Assembly (NCBI RefSeq): GCF_023065955.2
Contig: NW_026622863.1
Span: forward strand, 47,350,177 to 47,414,176
DNA length: 64,000 nucleotides
Origin: Ursus arctos
Taxonomy: Eukaryota; Chordata; Mammalia; Carnivora; Ursidae
Reading direction: 5' to 3'
Of the stretch, positions 45,001 through 56,144 are shown one piece after another. A program made the position numbers and the translations under genes. A model generated the notes under the pieces. It searched no databases. It saw only the letters and a program-made list of their open reading frames with translations, and was not told where the DNA came from. Each line of letters opens with the position of its first letter. Within the stretch, counting starts at the first letter, position 1.

Positions 45001-48000
45001 ATTCAGCAAACACTCCTGAGAGCCTGCTGGGTGCCCAGCTTGTACGGGGTGGTGCTGGGGACAGAGCGGCGACCAAGACAGCCCCAGCCCTGCTCTCCTG
45101 GGGCTCACAGTCCAGAGAGAAGACAGACCCGTCCCCGAGTGGGTAGGGCAGGATGTGGGGGGCCCAAAGAAGAGGGCTGAGGTCTGAAGCTGGGGAGGTG
45201 CTGGCCAGAAAAGGACCTTTCAAAGCTGTCAAAATCGAAATAAGAGCTCAGGAAAATGTGGTGTCGCTTATGCAAATTGTTTCATAACTGGGTAAGAATG
45301 CAAATTTTTTTCCATCAAGATAGAAAAGCAACATCCTGAGCAGGTCCTTGGGTGGAACACTTTGTTCCTGTCACTTTGCGGCAAGAGCTCCCATCACTCC
45401 ATCTCCTGATGTCCCTGCCCGGACGCTGTAGTGTCTATCTCCAAGCATCCCTGAGGGTCAGGGAAGGCTTCAGAAGGGGGTTGCCTGGGCTGAAACTGGA
45501 ATCACAGCTAGATAAAGATTTATGGGAACAGCATTCTGGGTAGGGGGAACCGCACGTGCAAAGGCCTGGAGGCCAGGGCAACTGCACGGAGTTCAGTCCG
45601 CCTGATACAGACAATGAGGGAAGAGTGGTGGGAGGGGTGTGGAGACGTAGTTGGGTGTCACGCGAGGGGATCTGCACTGTGTCCTGATAGCGCTGGGGAG
45701 CCACAGAAGGCTTATGAGCAGGGGAATAGAAAAGTCACACCGGGGGCACCTGGGTGGTTAAGTGTCTGGCTCTTGATTTTGGCTCAGATCGTGATCTCAG
45801 GGTCATAAGATCAAACCCCGTGTGGGGCTCCATGCTCAGCGGGGAGGCCGCTTGAGATTCTCTCTCTCCCTCTGCCCCTCCCCCAACTCTGTCTCAAATA
45901 AATAAATAAATCTTTTTAAAAAGAAAAACCACACCAGCTGCCAACTCAGAGATTAAATCAGTGGAGGTACGAGGTGGGCAGTGAGCCCCCTGACCCACCC
46001 AGAAGGCCCTGTAAAGGCCTCCCAGCTCTCCACTTTTGACCTCGGGTCTGAGACTCAAGCTCACTGTGCCTCAGTTTCCCTGCCTATAAATCAGACTAGT
46101 GCTGACCTCAGAGTTGTGGAGGGGACTAGTGAGGTCGAGGTTGGGAGAATCTGACACAGTCCCTGGCACATAGCCAGCACGCGGTGTCAGCTGAACCCCT
46201 TCTCCGCCCCCTCCCCCCGCAGCTGCCCTTCTGCAACCCGTTACATCCACTTCCAGAGCCCAGCACTGTCTGTATCTGGGGATGCTGCCCTGGGAGTCAT
46301 TACCCCTCGCTACCATTTCCCATTCCAGAAGAGAGCTGATGCTTTCACATTTGTTCTGTCACTGGGTATTCCTGATCCTTAAAATGGAACCACTTATTGC
46401 ATTGCTTTTTTTTTTTTAATCTTTAAAAGACAAATTTACAGCACCCCAAGGACTTGCAATTACAGAAGCAAGTATGGTACTAGTGATGATAATTACAATT
46501 ATAATGTCAAGCATCGATTTCGCAGTCACCTTGTTGGTACATTGTTCTAAGCCATTTACAAGCATTGGATCGGGGCTTCTCAACATCGGCACTACTCACA
46601 TTTGAGGTCCAATGCTTCCTTGTTGCCAGGGCTGTCCTGAGCATGGTAGGAGGCTGAGCAACCTCCTTGGCCTTGGCCTCCACCACTGGGTGCCAGCAGC
46701 AAACCCCACGTCATGACAACCAGAAAGACTTCTAGACATTCCCAGTGTCCCCTGGGGGGAGCAAATCATCCCCACGTAAAAATCACTGGAGGCATTAGCA
46801 TTCCCATTTTATAGATGAGGAAACTGGCGCTCGGAGAGGATAAGTAGTTTTTCCAAAGTCACCAGAGCTAGTAAGTTTCGGGACTTGCACCCTGGCCGTC
46901 CAATTCTGGATCTTACATTCTGGTGTGTGTGCATTTCTGTGTGTGCGCACCCGTGTATGTGTGTGTGAAAGACTATTGAGAACACTTATGCTCTCTTATT
47001 TCCTTTATTCAAATTTTCCTTAATTTTTGAATGGGTTGTTCATTCCCACGGTTCAAATCTCAAAGATACAGAAAAGACCTTGAGTGAAGTCTCCGTCCTA
47101 TCCACCCACCCAGTTCCCCTGACCCTTCCCTCCCCACCGTCACACACAGAGAGCCACTGTTTTGGCGTACCCTTCCAGGGTTTCTTTGTATGTTTATAAG
47201 AAATGCAAATACGTATTTACTTTTCTCCCGTTTTTACACCAAAGGTAGCATACCATAAGAACTATTCAGCAGCGTGCGTTCGTATCTTAACTACATACTC
47301 TGGGAGATCTTTCCCTCTCAGTTCATGCCATTCCGGAGTTCTCCCTCACCCTTTTGTACAGGTGTGTTGTTCCACTGTGTGAGTGGACCACAGTTTATTA
47401 AATTGGTTCCCTATGGACGGGCACTTGGGTAGTTCCAGTCTTTAGCCATTATAACAAAGGTGTGGCAAATGACCCTGCCCGTTAGTCATTTTGTATTGAT
47501 AAAGTATATCTGTGGAACACATTCCCTGATGATTAACTTCAGGGTCAAAGGATATGGAGGGCCCCCTGGGTGGCTCAGTTGGTTAAGCGAATCCCTTTGG
47601 CTCAGGTCACGATCTCAGGGTCCTAGGACTGAGTTCCACATGGGGGGGCGGGGTGTCTCTGCTCAGCAGGGAGTCTATTTCTCTCACTGCCTGCTGCTCC
47701 CCCTGCTTGTGCTGTCTCTCTCTGTCAAATAAATAGATACAGTCTTTAAAATAATAATAATAATTTGTGTTTCTCTTACCATGAGCACACCTGAACATTT
47801 TCCCAATGTCAAGAGACCTTTGGATTTTCTTTTCTATGAATTGCCTACCCATATCCTTTGTATATGTTTCTGTTAGGTTGCTGATATTTTTCTTGTTGAT
47901 ATCTCAGAGCTTTTTACATATTAGCCAAATGAGCTCTTGGTCTGTGAGATCTGTTGCGAATCATTTTTCCTGATATGTCATTGTTCTTTTGACTTGGTGG

Positions 48001-51000
48001 GTGGTATTTGTTTTGTTTTGTTTTTCCACTTGGCCGAAGTTCTTTACATTTCCATCTCAAATGTTTCAGTCTTTTATGGCTGGACCTTGTGTCTTTACTG
48101 CAATAGCCATCAATCCAATGAGAGGCAGGAGAGTGGGGTGGGTAAGGGCATCGGGTCTGGAGCCAGACCCTGAGGATTCCACTCCAAGCACCAAGCCACG
48201 TGGAAATTTAATTAAAGGAAGTGAGAGCAACCGGGGATGGTGGGGCACACTCATTGGTCTACTTCACGGACAGAATTTTGCCTGCCTGGGTATGGATCAC
48301 AGCCCCACTGTTTATCACCTATGACATCCTGGCCAATGTCCTCAATTCCCTGAGCTTCCATTTCCTCAATCCTCCTGGGGATATAATAGTTGTGTTACTC
48401 AGGGTTGAGGCAGGAAAATGGTCCACTCAAAAGGAGTAATGAGGGGGGGTTGATAAAGGGGCTATTTAAGGAGGTGTAGGCAGGGTGTAGGTAAACCCAC
48501 CTGCGATCGTGCGGCGCCCAGAGGCTAGCCACAGCAGAAAGCTGTTACCTCCTCTGCACTAGAAGCCGTAAGAGGAAGAGCAGACCCCCAGAACACCAAG
48601 ACAGTGGCATATGGAGAGGGACACCAATCACAGCTTTAATAGAGGGGCTCAGCCCCATGTTGATGGAGCAGGGAGGGAGCTGTGGGACCAACTACCTCAA
48701 AGTCACTCCCATTGGCAGAAGCCAACCCCAAGCAAAAGACAAGGGGACCTGACAATGCAGCTCGAAGAAGTCAGCCTTTCAGGAAGAGAGCAGGGCAGAA
48801 GAGGTCAGAGAACGGATCTGCAGGAAACCCTGAGTAATGTGTGCTTGGTGGGGTCGATGTAAGGAGTAAGTAAGATAATATATGTTCAGTGCTTAGAACA
48901 GTGTCTGGCTTGTAGGACGTGCTCAGTGAATGTTCCCTTTTCTTTTTCATAAGATTTATTTATTTTAGAGAGAGAGTTAGCAAGCAGGGGGAGGGGCAGA
49001 GGAAGAGGGAGAGAGAATATCCTCAAGCAGACTCCCCGCTGAGAGTGGTGCTTGAGCCCAGGACCCCGAGATCATGACCTGAGCAGAAATCGAGAGTCGG
49101 ACAGCTAACCGAACGAGCTACCCAGGCACCCCCCCCCCCCACACACACACACTATTTCTGTCATTAACACCATTATCAACTCTCGACATGCCACACTCCT
49201 TGCCAGCTCGGGAAGGGCTGGGGCAGCAGCTCACCCTTGGTCCCATTTGCTCCCTCTGCCCTCTCCTTTCCCTTCCCACCTCCTCCAAGGCATCCTGATC
49301 ACATCCTGCGCCTGCTCTGCCTCCTTGGAGCTGCCCGCCCCCCAATCTCCAGACCCCTTGACCGAAGGAGCCAGTGCCCGCCTGCCTTTCCCCGGAAGCC
49401 CGAATGGTGTTCTCTCCACTTCCTGGTTCCGAGGACACAAGGCCCGGCAAGAAAGCCTGATCTTCCCCCCTGAGGGCCTCCCAGGGCCCAACCACACCAG
49501 CCAGGAGATGCTGGACACTCAAAGCAGTCTGATCATCGGAAGCGGGACAGCTCAAGACACAGTGCTGGAAACCAGCAGAAGACGCAGGAGTGCAACAGAG
49601 CAGATACCTGGCCAGGGTGAGTGGGGCCGAGAGGGACTGAGTTCTCAGGCAGAGAGAAGAGCATGGGAAAGCCTGAAGGGGTAAGAGAGATCCAGAGAGC
49701 AGGAGAAATTGCATGCAGAGCCAGGTAGGGGGTGCAGGCCATGAGAGGCTGTTGGCTTTTCAGTGTAGCCTGGGGAGACAGGTAGACCTAGTGGTCTGCA
49801 GGGCAGACCATGCGGGGCCTGAGATTTCCACTCAACAAAACACTTACTAACGCTAATTCTTATGTATGCATCAAATCCTTTTTTACTGCCTTCTCTGTCC
49901 TGGGTGATGCTGGGCTCGTGGGCAGGGACATGCGAGAACCCAGCCTGGGAGATGGGTAGAGCTCTCCAGAGGAGGGGCCATCCGAGCTGGGACCTGAAGG
50001 AGGAACAGGAGTTTGTTCCGTGAAGAATGGGAGAAAGTACTCCTGCAGAGAGGCCAGCTGGAGTAAACACCGAAAAGCAGGAAGGACTGGCTCCAACTTA
50101 CTGAGCCCTCGCTACGTACCAAACACAGGGGATTTCACAACCCTTTCATGAGTTCTTGGTTTGAGCTGAAGTTCTTTTCACTTTATCATATGGCACTGAA
50201 ACTGGAAATCAGCTCAGTGTGGAGGCTCCTGGTACTCACCACGACATCAGACTTCCAGGCAAATATTCGCTGTGCCTCTCTCTGACCATGAAGCCTGGGC
50301 CTAAGAGCCCCTGGACCTCAAGTCTCTAACCTGGGAAGAGAACTATTATAGATGCCCCATCTCTGTAAAGAGGGTTCCCAACAGCCAGTGGAAAAGGTCC
50401 CAAGGTTTGGAGGTCCCCCCTTGACTCCTCGCTTTCTCTCCAATCCATCAGCAAATCCTGTGGACTCTGCTTTTGAACTAATCCAGAATCCAGCCACTCC
50501 TCCCAGCTCCTTGGCCTCAGCCCGGGCCAATGGAGGGCTGAGCAACTGGGATATTTATATACCAGCCCATGCCAGTCATCGCATAGTGCCCTGGCTATGC
50601 CCATCTCCCAGTTCTCTGGCCTGCTTCCTCCTTGGCCAGAACAGGCTCTGACGGCCAGAGAATGCTCAGGCAACAGGTGTAATGTGGCAGTTGGAAGTGG
50701 TGAGGGTGAGGGGCTGGGCTGGGGACTCCAACAGCTCTGCTATAGCCTCGTGTCTGGAGCAGCACTGGGCACCAATCAGGAACTCCAAACATGTTTATTG
50801 ATGAATGAATGAATGAATGAATGTCCCTGTGTTGGACAAAAGAAGTGCTCAGCCTCTTTGAGTGGTCTCCATCCATGCGACCCTGCTCTCTGTTTGCACA
50901 GCCAGCTCCAACGCGGTGATGCTGCTGACATTCCCCTATGCCTCTGAGGGCGTTATCCAGAGTGACCTCAACTACTCGGTGATCCTGGAGTGTCTGGCTT

Positions 51001-54000
51001 CTTCTATCACCCCCAAACCCGTGCTGCACTGGACCCTCAATGGGGAGCCCTACAGGACGGGGTCTATGCTGATCATCCGGAAGTTGTCCTGGGAGCAGCT
51101 GGGCACCTACGTATGCACGGCCAAGAACAGCCAGGGACAGTATTCCTCCTATCCTGTGACGCTGTCACTGCCACGTGAGTCCCCCAACCCCCACCCCACA
51201 CTTCTGTATCCTTGGTTGCATTGAGCCACCTCCAGAACAGTCCATTCTGAGCCCCTGTCTAGCCAAGATGTCATCCCATCCTTCCATCTGCCTGGCAGAG
51301 TGGGGATTCTTAGCCCATTTTACAGAGGCTGCCGCTGACAGAGTTGAACTCTACCAAAAGCTCAGCTCAGAATCTGGAGGCAGCTGTCTAGGTCCTGGCT
51401 CCAACTATTTGCTGGCTGTGTGAACTTGACCTCTCTGGGTTTCAGCACATACCTGCAAAAAAAAAAAAAAAAAAAAAAAATGCATGTGATAATGAGTGGT
51501 TCTGAGCACAAGCTTTGGAATTTGAATCCTGGCTCCACCACTTCCTTGCTGTGTGACTTTAAACCACTGCCTTGACTTCTCTTGGCCTCAGTGTCCTCAT
51601 CTGTAAACTGGGAAAATAATAGCACCCACCCCAAAGTGTAGCTGTGAGCATTCAATGAGATAAGGAGGTGAACAGCTTAAAATAATAGTGCCCAGTGCTA
51701 CTGAACACTAGTGAGTGCTGAGAAAGCACGAGCTAGTATCGTGGCTGCAACTACCATTATCCATATTATTATTAATTTTGTGACTATTTCTGTACGTGGT
51801 GGCCTGTGTGGAGCCCCAGGTGGTAGTAGCAGGACCAGCCAGTTGAGATCAGGAAAGTGGTCTGGGAGCTGGTTAAGCCTGGATTCAATTCCGGCCCTTG
51901 TGCCTTCCCAGCCAGGTGACTTAGGGTAAGGGACATCCCTTCTCTGAACCTCTGTTTCTTCCTGTGTATAATGGGGGTGACTGTGTATACCTCTGCAAGG
52001 CTGTCATAAGGAGCAGAAATAATACAGGAATGAGGCCAGAAGGACACCTGTTAGGAAGCAGGTGCTTTAAGGGCACCTGGCTGGCTCTGTCGGTGGAGCA
52101 AGTGACTCTTGATCTTGGGGTCATGAACTCAAGCCCCACGTTGGGTATGGAGCCTACTTTAAAAAAGTAGAAGAAGAAAGAAAGCAGGCCCTTTAAATAG
52201 CAGCTACCCTCATGAATATGATTTTGTGTGTACTTATGCATGCAGGACAAGAGGCCTGGAGTGAGCTGGAATGGTACAGAGGATCTGGCCAGTAGAGAAG
52301 AAGGGGAGGGATTTAGGCAGCAGGGAACACAGGAGCAAAGGTCCAGAGCATGGAAAGGGCAGGGGTGATGGAAAGCCTGGCGTGGCTGGGTCCTAGAGAG
52401 CTGCCATTTCTTCCCAGACAGGGTCCAGCAGGAGCTTCAGGATTTGGTTTGGGGGTGATTCATTGGGAGAAAAAAGTTTAAATCCTGTAGCAGCTGGTGA
52501 CTCTGATATGTTCATTGAGAATGACTTTCAGGACCCCCTTGATTTATTCATCAACTATTCTGGAAATGTTTATTGGCTACTTACTACATGAGCAGCCCGT
52601 GCTGGGCGGTGCTGGGGACATTCTGGAGACAGCCCTGGCCCTGTCCTCAAACAGCAATGTTTGAGTGGGGGACAGGCCAGTGGGGGACAGAACCATCCAC
52701 AAATCGTAATGACCAGAGTGGGCAAGACTGGGGTCGGGGAGCCAAGGGATGTGGGACCCAAGGAGCCACCTGACTCAGCAAGCAGGTCAGGGAGGGCTTC
52801 CTGGAGGAGGGGACATCTGAGCTGATACTAGGATACATAGGAATTATCCAGGCCAACGGGAGGAAAATGGCATAAATGGCATTCTAGGCCAGGAAGTAGG
52901 AAAGAGAGATGAGCTTAGGAAATTGAATAGAGTCCAATGGAAATAAGTTATAAAGGTAGGGAGAGAGAGAGAGCTGAGGCTGGCCAAGTGGCAGGGCCTC
53001 AAAGGCCAAAATGAGGGATGCTTCCTCCCCAGGTCCTGGGAAGCCACAACAAGGTTCTGAGCAGGGGAGGAACAGGGTCAAGTTTGAGCTTTCCACAGAC
53101 CCCTCTGGCTTCTAGTGGTGGGGAGGTGGGAGGGGGAGAGACTGGGTCAGGAGAGCCAGGAGGAGGATGGGGTGGAGACCAGAGGATGGGGAGGAGGGTG
53201 TCGACTGAAGACGCATGCAGGAGGTGAAATGGTGGGAGGTGGGGGTGTGGAGGGAGGATGGCTCCTCCAGTCTCTCCCCTTCTTGGTCCCCAGAAGACAA
53301 CGTGGATCCCACAGATGCTGAGCCCATCGAGCCAGACCCCGTTCTCTCCGTGTCAGGAGGAGCTGCCATCAGCCTCCTCTTGGCTGGAAATATAGGGGCC
53401 GTAATGCTGATCGGAGGCATAGGCTTTACCATAGTCCACAGCATAAGGTATGTGCTGTCCTTCACCCCGGCAATGGCCTCACGTCCGCTCGGCCCCCACA
53501 AGACACAGCTTACTCTGCAGCAAGACAGAAGCCCAACCCGTAGCCTCATCCAAGAAGCTTTAGACTCAGGGAGGAGGATACTGACCCCTGATGCATCCAC
53601 CCAAAGTGACAGCAGGGAACAAAGAGACAGAAAAGGATTCTGGAGCTCATCTGCCTAGGTTCAAATCCCAGCTCTACTCCTTACCTGCAGTGAGGCCATG
53701 GGCAAGTCAGCCCTGCTGTCTGTGCCTCAGTTTGCCCATCTGCAAAATGCCATGCTCGGGGCTGCTGTGAGGGTGAAACAAGCTAGTATTTCTAAAGCAG
53801 CTACACCTGTGCCTGGGATGTGGTCAGCGTCACAGTCGTTCCTTCTACACGTATCAGTCCAGTGCACGCTCTGCCGGCCCTGGGGAAACCACGGGAAGAG
53901 CAGCAGGAAGTCCTGGACCTCACGAACTTGCATCCTAGTCAGAGACACCAGCAATTCACGTGGTGACCAAGTAAAATATAGATAGTGTGTTGGGTAATGA

Positions 54001-56096
54001 TGAGTGCTAAGCAGCGGAGTAAGGCTAGGGAGTAAGGCCAGGGTTGGGGTGGGGCACAGTTTAACTAAGTCAGTGAAGGCCTCCGCAAGAAAGTGACATC
54101 TGAGCAAAGACACTGAGCAAAGGAAGGATAGATGTCAGTGGATGTCTGGCGGAAGGACATACCCACCAGGGAAAATAGCCAGTGCAAAGGCCCCGAGGTA
54201 GGACTTGCCTGGCGTGTTCAAGCAATAGCAAGGAGACCAGAGTGGCTGGAGTGATGTGAGGAATGGGAAGAGAAATAGGGCATGAGATCAGAGAGGGAAT
54301 GGGGGTTGGGGTGGACAGACAGCATAAGGTCTTGGCCATATAAGGACTTGGCTTTTGTTCGGAGTGACATGAGAACCATGGAGGATTTAGAGCAGAGGAG
54401 GGCTGGGATCTGACTTGCATTTCAATCCTAGATGTATTATCTATTACTGCAATACTCTAATATCTTACCATGTATTGAGTGCCTATTATGTGCTTGCCAA
54501 ACATTATTCTATTTAATTTCCACAAGAGCTCTGAAAGTGGGGGGGGGGGGCAATGGATAAGAAAGAAGATCTTGTTTTTGTCAAAGAGGAAAGTAAGGCT
54601 CAGAGAGAAGTGACTGGCCCAGACCCCACAGCTAGAGAGGGATTCAAACCCTGAACGCTGCCTCACTCCTAGTTCTCGCCCCTGCCCTCCACTGCCTCTT
54701 TTCCTGCCATAACAACACAAGCCTTCATAGCTTACATACTACAAGCTGACATGGTTTGCAAAGGCCTTGTGGATCAAGTGGGAAAGGCTGGGGCCAGGTC
54801 TCCAGTCCCTTGGTCCCAAGTGGAACCTTCCAGAAGTGAGGCAGGGCCAGGCCACTGCCTGAATCCCCTGCATCGTCCTCATCCCTGCAGCAGCTGCAGC
54901 TTCCCAGGCCCTCAGTATGTGCCAAGAGCCTTCAAGTCACAGCTACTCTGAGGGATGGGTACGTTCTTGTCCTCATTTTCCAAGTGAGTGAACCAGAGAA
55001 ACTCACCTTGTCCAGGGACACGCAGCTGACAAATGGCTGACCCTGAACCAATCCCAGATTCAAATCCACGACCACGTTCTTAGAGGAGAAGGATGCAACA
55101 TCCAGTCCCTGCCTCCACAAGCAGGCAGAAGGGCTCACTTCCTGTCCTCCCACCATTTCGGCCAAGACAGACAATGATGGGCAGATGCTGACGTCAGCCA
55201 GGAGGAACCAGCCTCGAGGAACCAGCGTCTTCCAGTCACCGCAGCCTTGGAGATGAGGTCACAAGGACAGGCGTGGCTGTCTTGCCCCTACCAGTGGGGA
55301 GGAGCAGTCCTCGGGGAAGAGGCTTGTGGGCTGAGGGGAAGCCCCACCCATGTCCACCACACCCACCGAGGGCCAAGAGAGATCCCTGGTGTTTGCTGTT
55401 AAGGCCATGGGCCCTGAAGCCAGGCTAGCCCTCTACCCTATCTGTAAAACACGGATATGGTAATTCTTACCTCAAAGGGAAGGTGCATGGATTACATGAC
55501 TCGGTGGGAGTAAAGTACTGAGAACAGTGCCTGGCAATGTAAACCTTCAGTAACTGTCAGCCACATTTATGACGGTGGTGATGATGGTGGTGATGATGGT
55601 GGTGATGGTGGTGATGATGGTGGTGATGATGGTGATGATGATGGTGATGGTGATGAGGATGGTGATGATGATGATGGTGGTGATGATGATGATGATGATG
55701 ATGGTGATGATGGTTGTGATGATGATGGTGGTAATGATGGTGGTGATGATGGTGATGGTGATGATGGTGATGATGATGGTAATGATGGTGGTGGTGATGA
55801 TGATGATGGTGGTGATGATGATGGTGATGATGGTGGTGATGATGGTGATGATGATGGTGGTGATGATGGTGATGATGATGATGATGGTGGTGATGATGAT
55901 GATGGTGGTGATGATGGTGGTAATGATGGTGGTGATAACGGTGATGATGATGGTGATGATGGTGGTGATGATGGTGGTGATGATGATGATGATGGTGGTG
56001 ATGATGGTGCTAATGATGGTGGTGATGATGGTGGTGATGATGATGATGGTGATGATTATGATGGTGGTGGTGATGATGACGATTTCTCCCTCTCTC

Positions 56097-56144
<48 letters not shown>

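Larger units (their letters stand above)
42049..49289 (+). other. IGSF23 intron 1 (repeat-rich)
   Basis: About 7.2 kb between the leader and V-like exons. It contains seven SINEs, MIRs and an L1. A 210-codon frame at 43248-43880 resembles no known protein and is treated as chance. Confidence 0.7.
51175..53293 (+). other. IGSF23 intron 3
   Basis: Holds an A24 run (51457-51480), a MIR, a truncated SINE and an old mammal-wide repeat. No extra Ig exon was found. Confidence 0.6.
53448..56142 (+). other. IGSF23 intron 4
   Basis: Holds MIRs, an old mammal-wide repeat, and the GATGGT and CT arrays before the last acceptor. Confidence 0.7.

Noticed and set aside
49118..49714. 198-codon reverse open frame
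   Set aside because: It is the antisense of the V-like exon and flanking intron; the forward strand has the splice sites.
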